Of a stretch of 41,340 nucleotides of DNA, positions 16,655 to 25,076 are shown one piece after another. Source of the DNA: Flavobacterium sp. (lineage in GTDB: Bacteria > Bacteroidota > Bacteroidia > Flavobacteriales > Flavobacteriaceae); assembly GCA_003497625.1 (NCBI GenBank), contig DNNO01000021.1:295171-336510 (forward strand). Direction: 5' to 3'. How positions within the stretch are numbered: position 1 is the first letter of the stretch; each line of letters starts with the position of its first letter. The notes beneath the pieces are model-generated. The model saw only the letters and a program-made list of their open reading frames with translations. It did no database searches and had not been told where the DNA came from. Both the position numbers and the translations under genes were made by a program.

Positions 16655-17797
16655 ATGGTGATTTCAAGAAAACCACTTCATGTAATAGCAGCAATCGCAA
16701 TCGCGATATTGCCTTTATTTAGTTTTGCTAATGTTTCTAATGATTCAGTTAAAAAAGAAGCTCATGAAGTTCATGTTGCTGCTGATGCTAGTCACGGAGA
16801 AACTGCTGAACCTCAGGACAAGAAAGCTAAAGTAGATGCGTACATTCAACATCACTTACAAGATTCTCACGATTTTACTTTTTTCTCAGATGAAAAAGAA
16901 GGTAAACATTATGGGTTTTCATTACCAGTTATTTTAATTGATAATGGTTTAAAAGTGTTTTCATCTTCTAAATTTCACCACGGAGAAACTGTGGCTGAAG
17001 TTGATGGAAATTTCTACAAATTATACCACGGAAAAATTTATAAAACAGATGCTGCTGGAACTATTAACTACGACGAGCATCATCATCCAACAAATGCAAA
17101 ACCATTAGATTTTTCAATTACGAAAAACGTATTTTCAATGTTGTTTACTTCTGCATTGTTATTATTCATGTTTATTGGTTTAGCTAAATCATATAAAAAA
17201 GGACCAATTCCAACTGGATTTGGTAGAGTGTTAGAGCCGCTTATCTTATTCATCAGAGACGAAATTGCTATTCCAAATATTGGAGAGAAAAAATATAGAA
17301 AATTCATGGGTTATTTATTAACTGTGTTTTTCTTAATTTGGTTATTAAATTTACTTGGGATGACTCCACTAGGAATCAACGTTACAGGTAATATTGCAGT
17401 AACTATTTGTTTGGCGTTATTCACTTATTTTATTACACAATTTAGTGCTAATAAAGATTATTGGATGCACATTTTTTGGATGCCAGGTGTTCCGGTTCCA
17501 ATGAAGATTATTTTAATGCCAATTGAAATTTTAGGAACATTAACAAAACCATTTGCATTATTAATTCGTTTGTTCGCAAACATTACAGCGGGTCACGTTG
17601 TAATCATGAGTTTAATTGCAATGATTTTCGTTGGAAAAAATTTAGCAGCTGACTTACCTATATCATTAGGATTAACATTGTTTATTTCAATTATCGAAGT
17701 TTTAGTAGCATTCCTACAAGCTTTCATTTTTACAATGTTATCATCATTATTTATTGGTATGGCAGTTCAAGATCATCATCATGATGATCATCATTAA
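16655..17797 (+). CDS. atpB: ATP synthase F0 subunit a
   Basis: This 380-residue protein is the proton-channel subunit. The essential arginine is R305 in LLIRLFANITAGHVV, and the C-terminal helix ends in a His/Asp tail (HHHDDHH). It is about 100 residues longer than E. coli subunit a because of the N-terminus: a signal peptide (cleavage near residue 25) followed by a periplasmic segment of about 125 residues rich in histidine. This extension is common in Bacteroidota as far as I recall. The subunit passes protons between half-channels and the c-ring. Confidence 0.96.
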   Translation: MVISRKPLHVIAAIAIAILPLFSFANVSNDSVKKEAHEVHVAADASHGETAEPQDKKAKVDAYIQHHLQDSHDFTFFSDEKEGKHYGFSLPVILIDNGLKVFSSSKFHHGETVAEVDGNFYKLYHGKIYKTDAAGTINYDEHHHPTNAKPLDFSITKNVFSMLFTSALLLFMFIGLAKSYKKGPIPTGFGRVLEPLILFIRDEIAIPNIGEKKYRKFMGYLLTVFFLIWLLNLLGMTPLGINVTGNIAVTICLALFTYFITQFSANKDYWMHIFWMPGVPVPMKIILMPIEILGTLTKPFALLIRLFANITAGHVVIMSLIAMIFVGKNLAADLPISLGLTLFISIIEVLVAFLQAFIFTMLSSLFIGMAVQDHHHDDHH

Positions 17798-17833
17798 AAT
17801 TTGAGTATTGTTTAATTTTATAAATCAATTATT

Positions 17834-18022
17834 ATGTACAATTTAATTGGAGCTGGTTTAGTAGTAATCGGTGCAGGTTTAGGTTTAGGAAAAATTGGTG
17901 GTTCTGCAATGGACGCTATCGCACGTCAGCCAGAAGCTGCTGGTAAAATTCAAACAGCGATGATTATTATCGCTGCTTTATTAGAAGGTTTAGCATTCGC
18001 TGCTTTAATCTTAGGAAAATAA
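17834..18022 (+). CDS. atpE: ATP synthase F0 subunit c
   Basis: This 62-residue proteolipid has two transmembrane helices joined by the polar loop ARQPEAAGKI. The ion-carrying carboxylate is E51 in ALLEGLAF. Sodium-type rings have a glutamine in helix 1 and E-[ST] in helix 2; here the corresponding positions are L18 and E51-G52, so the ring should carry protons. It is followed by a hairpin before atpF, a place where c-subunit message is often kept more abundant. Confidence 0.96.
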   Translation: MYNLIGAGLVVIGAGLGLGKIGGSAMDAIARQPEAAGKIQTAMIIIAALLEGLAFAALILGK

Positions 18023-18037
18023 TAAAGAAAGAAAAAA

Positions 18038-18073
18038 CAGTATCTGTAACGGTTGGTTACAGGTACTGCTTTT
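18038..18073 (+). promoter_or_regulatory. Intercistronic RNA hairpin between atpE and atpF
   Basis: A 13-bp stem pairs CAGTATCTGTAAC (18038-18050) with 18056-18068, with one G-U pair and loop GGTTG, followed by CTTTT. It could be a partial terminator or a 3'-end stabiliser that raises c-subunit message relative to downstream subunits. Confidence 0.75.
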
Positions 18074-18111
18074 AAAAAGAAAGTACTATTTAAACATATA
18101 TTTTTCAAAAC

Positions 18112-18612
18112 ATGGAGAAATTAATTAACGATTTTTCATTCGGACTATTTTTCTGGCAAGCAATTATTTTATTAATATTAATCGTATTAATGGTTAAATT
18201 TGCATGGAAACCTATTATGAATTCAATTGTAGCTCGTGAGGAAGGAATTTCTAACGCTTTATTAGCAGCTGAAAACGCTAAAAAAGACATGCAGAACTTG
18301 AAGTCTGATAATGAAAAATTATTAGCTGAAGCAAGAGCTGAAAGAGACTTGATGATTAAAGAAGCAAGAGAAATCAAAGAAAAAATGATTGCTGATGCTA
18401 AATCTGAAGCACAAGTTCAAGGAGCAGCAATGATTGAATCTGCGAAAGCAACAATCGAAAGTGAGAAAAATGCAGCTATGGCAGAATTGAAAAATCAAGT
18501 TTCTTCTTTGTCATTAGAAATTGCTGAGACATTATTAAAAGGAGAATTATCTAACAAAGAAGCTCAAACTAAATTAGTTGAGAAAATGTTAGGTGACGCT
18601 AAATTAAACTAA
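18112..18612 (+). CDS. atpF: ATP synthase F0 subunit b
   Basis: This 166-residue protein has one N-terminal membrane helix (about 10-30, FFWQAIILLILIVLMVKFAW) followed by KPIMNSIVAREEGI and a long charged coiled coil (about 38-150), the peripheral stalk. It links F0 to F1 as a stator. Length and pattern are those of a normal single-type b subunit. It is followed after 4 nt by atpH. Confidence 0.95.
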   Translation: MEKLINDFSFGLFFWQAIILLILIVLMVKFAWKPIMNSIVAREEGISNALLAAENAKKDMQNLKSDNEKLLAEARAERDLMIKEAREIKEKMIADAKSEAQVQGAAMIESAKATIESEKNAAMAELKNQVSSLSLEIAETLLKGELSNKEAQTKLVEKMLGDAKLN

Positions 18613-18616
18613 TATC

Positions 18617-19150
18617 ATGGCAGGAACTAGAGCAGCAATTCGATACGCTAAAGCCATTTTGGACATTGCCCAAGTGAATAACAGCACACAAGCTGTAAAT
18701 TCAGATATGACTTCAATTGTTAACGCAATTAAAGACAGCGCTGAGTTAAAAGATTTCTTGCAAAGTCCAGTTGTTAAAGGTGAAATTAAATTTTCGTCTT
18801 TAAACGAAATTTTTGCTTCTGCTCAAAAAGAGACAAAAGGATTATTTCAATTGCTTTTAGTAAACAAAAGATTTGAATTATTAAATGATGTTGCTTTACA
18901 GTTCAATGCTTTATACGATGAACTTAACGGAATTGAGATTGCAAAGGTAACTACCGCTTTCCCAATTACGCCTGAGTTAGAAGCTAAAGTATTGGCAAAA
19001 ATTGCATCGTTTTCAAATAAAAATATTACCATTCAAAATATTGTAGATCCAGCAATTATTGGAGGATTTATTTTAAGAATGGGAGACAAACAATACAATG
19101 CATCTGTGTCAAGCAGACTGCAAAATTTAAAAAGAGAGTTTAGTAATTAA
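18617..19150 (+). CDS. atpH: ATP synthase F1 subunit delta
   Basis: This 177-residue protein has the OSCP/delta pattern: an N-terminal six-helix bundle starting GTRAAIRYAKAILDIAQ, and a C-terminal region with AFPITPELEAKVLAKI and the signature IVDPAIIGGFILRMGDKQYNAS. Delta joins the b stalk to the top of F1. It is 4 nt after atpF and 23 nt before atpA. Confidence 0.95.
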   Translation: MAGTRAAIRYAKAILDIAQVNNSTQAVNSDMTSIVNAIKDSAELKDFLQSPVVKGEIKFSSLNEIFASAQKETKGLFQLLLVNKRFELLNDVALQFNALYDELNGIEIAKVTTAFPITPELEAKVLAKIASFSNKNITIQNIVDPAIIGGFILRMGDKQYNASVSSRLQNLKREFSN

Positions 19151-19173
19151 TATACCATTAAAGATATATCAAA

Positions 19174-20751
19174 ATGGCGGAAATTAAACCTGCTGAAATT
19201 TCAGCAATATTAAAACAACAATTATCAGGTTTTGAATCTGGTGCATCGTTAGAAGAAGTTGGAACAGTACTTCAAGTTGGAGACGGTATCGCTCGTGTTT
19301 ACGGATTATCAAACGCTCAATACGGAGAGTTAGTACAATTCGAAAACGGATTAGAGGCTATCGTATTGAACTTAGAAGAAGACAATGTTGGGGTGGTACT
19401 TTTAGGTCCATCTACAGGAATCAAAGAAGGTTCTACAGTAAAAAGAACACAACGTATTGCTTCTCTTAAAGTAGGAGAACAAATGGTAGGTCGTGTTGTG
19501 GATACTTTAGGTAACCCAATTGATGGTAAAGGTCCAATCGGTGGTGAGTTATTCGAGATGCCATTAGAAAGAAAAGCTCCTGGAGTTATCTTCCGTCAAC
19601 CAGTAACTGAACCATTACAAACAGGAGTAAAAGCAGTTGATGCTATGATTCCAGTTGGTAGAGGTCAACGTGAGTTGGTTATTGGTGACCGTCAAACTGG
19701 TAAATCAACAGTTTGTATTGATACCATCTTAAATCAAAAAGAATTTTACGATGCAGGAAAACCTGTATTCTGTATATATGTTGCAATTGGGCAAAAAGCT
19801 TCAACTGTAGCAGGAATCGCAAAAATGTTAGAAGAAAAAGGTGCAATGGCTTATACAGTTATTGTTGCTGCAAATGCTTCTGACCCAGCTCCAATGCAAG
19901 TATATGCTCCTATGGCAGGTGCTGCAATTGGTGAGTATTTTAGAGATTCTGGTCGTCCAGCTTTAATTGTTTATGATGATTTATCTAAACAAGCTGTAGC
20001 TTACCGTGAGGTGTCTTTATTATTAAGAAGACCACCAGGACGTGAGGCTTATCCTGGAGACGTTTTCTACTTACACTCTCGTTTATTAGAAAGAGCTTGT
20101 AAAGTAATTAACAACGACGAAATCGCTAGAAACATGAATGACTTACCAGATTCTATCAAAGGAATCGTTAAAGGTGGTGGTTCGTTAACAGCGTTACCAA
20201 TTATCGAAACACAAGCAGGTGACGTATCTGCATATATCCCAACAAACGTAATTTCGATTACAGACGGACAGATCTTCTTAGATGGTGATTTATTCAACTC
20301 TGGGGTTCGTCCTGCAATTAACGTAGGTATTTCTGTATCTCGTGTTGGAGGTAATGCACAGATTAAATCAATGAAAAAAGTATCAGGTACTTTAAAATTA
20401 GACCAAGCACAATTCCGTGAATTAGAAGCTTTCGCGAAATTTGGTTCTGACTTAGATGCTGTAACTTTAAACGTTATTGAAAAAGGAAAAAGAAACGTTG
20501 AAATCTTAAAACAAGGTTTAAACTCTCCTTTTACAGTAGAAGATCAGGTGGCTATCATTTATGCAGGTTCTAAAAACTTGTTAAGAAATGTACCAGTTGT
20601 AAAAGTAAAAGAATTTGAAAAAGATTTCTTAGAATACTTAAACGCTAAACACAGAGATACATTAGACGCACTTAAAGCAGGTAAGTTTGATGACGCTATC
20701 ACTGACGTTTTAGAAAAAGTAGCGAAAGAAATTTCAGCAAAATATAACTAA
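19174..20751 (+). CDS. atpA: ATP synthase F1 subunit alpha
   Basis: This 525-residue protein has the P-loop GDRQTGKST (residues 171-179, K177) and the late signature [14 protein letters not shown] with the catalytic-interface arginine. Alpha forms the F1 hexamer with beta; its own nucleotide sites are regulatory. It is followed after 79 nt, occupied by a long palindrome, by atpG. No beta gene follows, unlike the atpAGDC order in many bacteria. Confidence 0.98.
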   Translation: MAEIKPAEISAILKQQLSGFESGASLEEVGTVLQVGDGIARVYGLSNAQYGELVQFENGLEAIVLNLEEDNVGVVLLGPSTGIKEGSTVKRTQRIASLKVGEQMVGRVVDTLGNPIDGKGPIGGELFEMPLERKAPGVIFRQPVTEPLQTGVKAVDAMIPVGRGQRELVIGDRQTGKSTVCIDTILNQKEFYDAGKPVFCIYVAIGQKASTVAGIAKMLEEKGAMAYTVIVAANASDPAPMQVYAPMAGAAIGEYFRDSGRPALIVYDDLSKQAVAYREVSLLLRRPPGREAYPGDVFYLHSRLLERACKVINNDEIARNMNDLPDSIKGIVKGGGSLTALPIIETQAGDVSAYIPTNVISITDGQIFLDGDLFNSGVRPAINVGISVSRVGGNAQIKSMKKVSGTLKLDQAQFRELEAFAKFGSDLDAVTLNVIEKGKRNVEILKQGLNSPFTVEDQVAIIYAGSKNLLRNVPVVKVKEFEKDFLEYLNAKHRDTLDALKAGKFDDAITDVLEKVAKEISAKYN

Positions 20752-20756
20752 TAACA

Positions 20757-20826
20757 ATTTGAAAATTTGAGAATTTGAAGATGGATTAATTCATTTTCAA
20801 ATTTTCAAATTATCTAATTTTCAAAT
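20757..20826 (+). repeat. Long AT-rich palindromic element between atpA and atpG
   Basis: The core 20764-20811 is a 48-nt inverted repeat (24-nt arms). Its only three mismatches are G opposite T, so on the plus strand the RNA can still pair fully. Outer copies of AATTTGAA and TTCAAATT (20757-20764 and 20819-20826) extend it. Short AATTTGA units are repeated within each arm. It resembles intergenic repeat families seen in Flavobacterium genomes, but family membership needs a genome search. Confidence 0.8.
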
Positions 20827-20830
20827 TAAT

Positions 20831-21688
20831 ATGGCAAACTTAAAGGAAATACGTAATAGGATTACTTCTGTTTCATCTACGATGCAAATTACATCGGCGA
20901 TGAAAATGGTTTCTGCTGCAAAATTAAAAAAAGCGCAAGATGCTATTACAGCTATGCGTCCGTATGCAGAAAAACTTACTGAGCTATTACAAAACTTAAG
21001 TGCAACTCTTGAAGGAGAAGTTGGTGGTGCTTTTACAGCTCAAAGAGAAGTAAATAAAGTACTTATCGTTGCAATTACTTCAAACAGAGGTTTGTGTGGT
21101 GCGTTTAATACGAATGTAATTAAACAAGCAAAAGCAGTTGCTGATACATATGCAGGAAAACAAGTAGATATTTTTGCTATTGGTAAAAAAGGAAACGACG
21201 TTTTGCGTAAAACAAACAACGTAATCGAAGTTAACAATGTTATTTTTGACAAATTAACTTTCGAAAATGCTTCTGATATTGCACAACAATTAATGGATAA
21301 ATTTGTGGCAGGGGATTACCATAAAATCGAAATCGTTTACAACGAATTTAAAAATGCTGCAACTCAAATTGTAAGAACACAACAGTTTTTACCTTTAGCT
21401 CCAATTGTTGGTGGCGAAATAGTAGCTTCTGATTATATTTTTGAACCATCTAAAGAAGAAATTGTGTTGACTTTGATTCCAAAATCATTAAAAACACAAT
21501 TATACAAATCGATTAGAGATTCATTTGCAGCAGAACACGGAGCACGTATGACAGCAATGCATAAAGCAACCGATAACGCTACAGAATTAAGAGACCAATT
21601 AAAATTAACATACAACAAAGCGCGTCAAGCAGCTATTACAAACGAAATCCTTGAGATCGTTGGTGGAGCAGAAGCTTTGAACAACTAA
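20831..21688 (+). CDS. atpG: ATP synthase F1 subunit gamma
   Basis: This 285-residue protein is the rotating central shaft. The N-terminal helix begins ANLKEIRNRITSVSSTMQITSAMKMVSAAKLKKAQ, and the conserved C-terminus is HKATDNATELRDQLKLTYNKARQAAITNEILEIVGGAEAL. SNRGLCGAFNTNV marks the Rossmann-like middle. It is the last gene of the operon and is followed by a strong terminator. AtpD and AtpC genes are not present here. Confidence 0.97.
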   Translation: MANLKEIRNRITSVSSTMQITSAMKMVSAAKLKKAQDAITAMRPYAEKLTELLQNLSATLEGEVGGAFTAQREVNKVLIVAITSNRGLCGAFNTNVIKQAKAVADTYAGKQVDIFAIGKKGNDVLRKTNNVIEVNNVIFDKLTFENASDIAQQLMDKFVAGDYHKIEIVYNEFKNAATQIVRTQQFLPLAPIVGGEIVASDYIFEPSKEEIVLTLIPKSLKTQLYKSIRDSFAAEHGARMTAMHKATDNATELRDQLKLTYNKARQAAITNEILEIVGGAEALNN

Positions 21689-21709
21689 TTTTAATTTAGA
21701 TATTATAAG

Positions 21710-21736
21710 AAGTCCCGATTTGTTCGGGACTTTTTT
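21710..21736 (+). terminator. Rho-independent terminator of the ATP synthase operon
   Basis: A 9-bp stem (AAGTCCCGA at 21710-21718 with 21724-21732) with a 5-nt loop is followed by six T residues (21731-21736). It lies 22 nt after the atpG stop. Confidence 0.92.
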
Positions 21737-21740
21737 GTTT

Positions 21741-21748
21741 TATATTTG
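21741..21748 (+). promoter_or_regulatory. -7 element of the orphan gene at 21780
   Basis: TATATTTG matches the consensus exactly. A possible -33 TTTG at 21719-21722 (18-nt spacer) lies inside the loop of the preceding terminator, so terminator and promoter share DNA. Confidence 0.5.
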
Positions 21749-21779
21749 AATATCATTAATGTAAACTATAAATATATCA

Positions 21780-22145
21780 ATGAATATGCATAAGACAATT
21801 ACCTCAGAAAACTTGCATACCTTACTTATTGTTGAAGGAATAGAAAATTTTATATACCAAAAAGTAGAAATTCTGCAAATAGCTATATGTGATTACCCAG
21901 GTCCAGTGCAAGAACCGTTTGACTATTTAAATATTCTTGAGAATGAAATTGGAAAACCTTTAACATTTGACCGAATAAATGCATTTCAAGATAAATTAGA
22001 TTTAAAAAGGGATGCGTGGAAAGCAGAATCATTATCAGTTATTTTGCATATTTTTAATGATGATAAAAGTGTAACTTTAAATGATATTTTGGAGGAGTTA
22101 TCAAGTTTCTATTTCACTAATATTAACAATTTTGGCAATCTATAA
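21780..22145 (+). CDS. Hypothetical protein
   Basis: I do not recognise this 121-residue protein. It is soluble, with no signal peptide or membrane helix, and is rich in Glu, Asp, Ile and Leu. The text reads like alpha-helices: LLIVEGIENFIYQKVEILQIAI, then DYLNILENEIGKPLTFDRINAFQDKL, then SLSVILHIFNDDKSVTLNDILEELSSF. It is monocistronic, between the ATP synthase terminator and the S9 peptidase, with its own -7 element. ATG at 21780 is preferred; a second ATG two codons later is possible. Confidence 0.6.
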   Translation: MNMHKTITSENLHTLLIVEGIENFIYQKVEILQIAICDYPGPVQEPFDYLNILENEIGKPLTFDRINAFQDKLDLKRDAWKAESLSVILHIFNDDKSVTLNDILEELSSFYFTNINNFGNL

Positions 22146-22273
22146 TATAATTTTTGAGTAACTTTAGATTTAGTTTTCAGAATTTTTATACTAAAATTCG
22201 GAATTACATTCTATATAAATATATTAATTATTTCATTTAACAAAACCTTTTTTTCCTCATTTACTTTTATTGG

Positions 22274-22281
22274 TATATTTG
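22274..22281 (+). promoter_or_regulatory. -7 element of the S9 peptidase gene
   Basis: TATATTTG matches the consensus exactly, 22 nt before the ATG at 22304. A T-rich stretch is upstream, without a clear -33 TTTG. The rest of 22146-22303 holds only AT-rich sequence. Confidence 0.55.
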
Positions 22282-22303
22282 TAAGAATACAAACTATTTT
22301 CCA

Positions 22304-24646
22304 ATGAAAAAATATTGCTGTTTCTTCTTACTACTTTTCACCTTTTTTGGTTATTCGCAAAATCTTCGTTTAGAAGATATTATGAAAGGCGACGAATTCA
22401 TCGGGCATCAACCTGAAAATCACCGTTGGTCAATAGATGGGCAAACCGTTTTATTTGATTGGAATCCGAATAATGAAATCGATAACAGCACGTATTTTTG
22501 GAACAAATCGAGTAAATCGCCTCAAAAAGTAACGACTTCAAATCCTATTTACGATTTGGATTTTATGGCAACACAGAAAGAGTATGATATTGTGTATTAT
22601 ACCAATCAAGGCGTTTTGAATGCGTATACCAAATCCACTAAAAAGACTAAAAAAGTCATTCAATTAGCAGACCGAATTGCTTCTGTTCAAAGAAGTAGTG
22701 ATCCTAATATTATCTTTTTTCAGCAAAACCGCAATGTGTATCAACTCAATACCAAAGATTTTTCGATTGTTCAATTAACGAATTTTAGAACTGGAAAAGA
22801 AAATAAATCGTCAAAAGAAGAAGATTCTTTTCTAAAAGATCAACAGGCAGCATTGTTTCAATTTGTTCGCGATGAAGCAAAAGCAGATGATTGGTATGAA
22901 GCGCAATCCAAATCCAAAAAAGAGAAGTTTCCAAAAGAAATTTTCTATGATAAATCATCGTTAGAACAAGTAAAAGCATCGCCTGATGGAAAATTTGTAA
23001 CCTTTAGAATTTCAGATTATCCAACACAAGCTTCGACCAATGTGGAACATTTTATTACGGATGATGGATTTACTCAAAGTAAAAAAGCTCGCGAAAAAGT
23101 ATCCGATAAAAATTTCAGTAAACACAAATTCGGAATTTTCAATGTAGAAAAAGATACTACGTATTACGTTTCGTTTTCCAATTTATCAGGCATCAAAGAC
23201 GCACCAAAATATTATCAAGAATATGAGGATTTAAAAGGCGATTCGGAATACGATATTCCTGTAGTAATGCAAAGTCCAGTGTATAGCAAAGACGGAAAAA
23301 ATGCCGTTTTAGAAATCAGAAGCCAAGACAACAAACACCGTTGGATAGTACAATTGGATTTGGTTTCAGGAAAAATAACCGAGTTAGACCATCAACACGA
23401 CGATGCTTGGATTGGCGGACCAGGAATTCCAGGCTATAGTTTCAGTAGCGGAACTTTAGGGTTTATTGATAATGCTACTTTTTATTTTCAATCAGAAGCA
23501 ACTGGTTTTTCACATTTGTACACGTACAATCTGAAAACCAAGAAAAAAGAAGCGCTAACAAAAGGGAATTGGGAAGTTCGAAATGTTCAATTATCCAATG
23601 ACGCTAAATCGTTTTACATCACAACTACGACAACACATCCAGGAAACAGAAGTTTTTACAAATTGGACATCGCTACCAAAAAAATGACCGGAATTTTAAC
23701 GAATGATGGTAACTACGAAGTAGAATTATCTCCTGACGAACAAACACTTTTGGTGCGCTATTCGTATAAAAACAAACCATGGGAATTGTACGTTGGTGCT
23801 AACAAACCGAATTCCGATTTGAAACAAATTACCTTTTCAACTACGCCAGAATTCAAAAAATACAATTGGAAAACACCAGAAGTCATCACTTTTAAAGCAG
23901 AAGATGGAACGACAGTCTACGCACGTTTGTACCAACCAAAAGTGGAGAACAAGAACAAAGCGGCAGTCATTTTTGTACACGGCGCAGGTTATTTGCAAAA
24001 TGCACACAATTATTGGAGCACGTATCATAGAGAATTCATGTTTCACAATTTGCTTACCGATTTAGGTTACACGGTTTTAGACATCGATTACAGAGCTAGT
24101 GATGGTTACGGTCGCGATTTTAGAACGGGAATCTACCGTCACATGGGTGGAAAAGATTTATCAGATCAATTAGATGGAAAAAAATATTTAGTAGAAAAAG
24201 CAGGAATTGATGCCAACCGAGTTGGAATTTACGGTGGTTCGTACGGTGGATTCATTACATTGATGGCTTTATTGACAGAACCAGGCGAATTCAAAGCAGG
24301 AGCCGCTTTACGTTCGGTTACCGATTGGGCGCATTACAATCATGGTTACACATCAAACATTTTGAATTTCCCAGAAACCGATCCTGAAGCGTATAAAAAA
24401 AGTTCTCCGATTTATTTTGCGAATAACTTACAAGATAAATTATTAATGTTACACGGAATGGTGGACGATAACGTGCAATTCCAAGACATTGTTCGATTGA
24501 CGCAACGATTTATCGAATTAGGTAAAAAAGACTGGGATTTAGCTGTATTTCCAGTGGAAGCCCACGGATTTACCGAAACGTATTCTTGGGTAGACGAATA
24601 CCGAAGAATTTTAAATTTATTCAACGAAAATCTATTACAAAAATAA
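22304..24646 (+). CDS. S9 family serine peptidase (DPP-IV-like)
   Basis: This 780-residue exported enzyme has a signal peptide (about 1-18), a beta-propeller region (about 20-520) and a C-terminal alpha/beta-hydrolase domain. The triad is S646 in GGSYGG, D721 in GMVDDNVQF (N723 corresponds to the substrate-binding asparagine of DPP-IV) and H754 in EAHGF. S9 enzymes cut short peptides, often after proline or alanine. It ends 1 nt before a GNAT gene, likely co-transcribed. No type IX secretion C-terminal domain is seen. Confidence 0.93.
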   Translation: MKKYCCFFLLLFTFFGYSQNLRLEDIMKGDEFIGHQPENHRWSIDGQTVLFDWNPNNEIDNSTYFWNKSSKSPQKVTTSNPIYDLDFMATQKEYDIVYYTNQGVLNAYTKSTKKTKKVIQLADRIASVQRSSDPNIIFFQQNRNVYQLNTKDFSIVQLTNFRTGKENKSSKEEDSFLKDQQAALFQFVRDEAKADDWYEAQSKSKKEKFPKEIFYDKSSLEQVKASPDGKFVTFRISDYPTQASTNVEHFITDDGFTQSKKAREKVSDKNFSKHKFGIFNVEKDTTYYVSFSNLSGIKDAPKYYQEYEDLKGDSEYDIPVVMQSPVYSKDGKNAVLEIRSQDNKHRWIVQLDLVSGKITELDHQHDDAWIGGPGIPGYSFSSGTLGFIDNATFYFQSEATGFSHLYTYNLKTKKKEALTKGNWEVRNVQLSNDAKSFYITTTTTHPGNRSFYKLDIATKKMTGILTNDGNYEVELSPDEQTLLVRYSYKNKPWELYVGANKPNSDLKQITFSTTPEFKKYNWKTPEVITFKAEDGTTVYARLYQPKVENKNKAAVIFVHGAGYLQNAHNYWSTYHREFMFHNLLTDLGYTVLDIDYRASDGYGRDFRTGIYRHMGGKDLSDQLDGKKYLVEKAGIDANRVGIYGGSYGGFITLMALLTEPGEFKAGAALRSVTDWAHYNHGYTSNILNFPETDPEAYKKSSPIYFANNLQDKLLMLHGMVDDNVQFQDIVRLTQRFIELGKKDWDLAVFPVEAHGFTETYSWVDEYRRILNLFNENLLQK

Positions 24647-24647
24647 A

Positions 24648-25076
24648 ATGCCACAGTTACTCGAATTAGGAACAAAAGCCGAAATGTTGGAGCAATTATC
24701 CATCATTAAACAATTATATCCCGATTATACACTTCAAATTTATGGCGATTTGTTAGACAAAATGATTCCGCACAATTACAAACAGCTAATTGTGGTGGAA
24801 AACGGAATCACCATGGGTTTAGCTGGATTTTGGATTGGAACAAAGCTTTGGTGTGGTAAATATTTAGAATTAGATAATGTGGTGGTGCACGAAGATTTTC
24901 GTTCCAAAGGAATTGGCAGTATCATGACAGAATATCTCAATCAAAAAGCCGTCGATGAAAATTGTAATATGATTGCGTTAGATGCTTATACGACCAATTT
25001 TGGAGCTCAAAAATTCTACATGAATCATGGATTTGTTCCAAAAGGCTTTCATTTTGTGAAATATTTGAAGGATTAA
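24648..25076 (+). CDS. GNAT family N-acetyltransferase
   Basis: This 142-residue GNAT protein has the acetyl-CoA motif A around VVHEDFRSKGIGSIMTEYLNQKA and motif B around IALDAYTTNFGAQKFYMNHGFVPKGFHFVKYL. It transfers acetyl from acetyl-CoA to an amine; the substrate is unknown. The start is 1 nt after the S9 peptidase stop. Its stop overlaps by 4 nt the stop of the convergent prolyl oligopeptidase, leaving no room for a terminator between them. Confidence 0.9.
   Translation: MPQLLELGTKAEMLEQLSIIKQLYPDYTLQIYGDLLDKMIPHNYKQLIVVENGITMGLAGFWIGTKLWCGKYLELDNVVVHEDFRSKGIGSIMTEYLNQKAVDENCNMIALDAYTTNFGAQKFYMNHGFVPKGFHFVKYLKD

Noticed and set aside
22146-22303. Hairpin near 22180-22200 as terminator of the orphan gene
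   Set aside because: The stem is only 7 bp of A/T pairs and lacks a T run.
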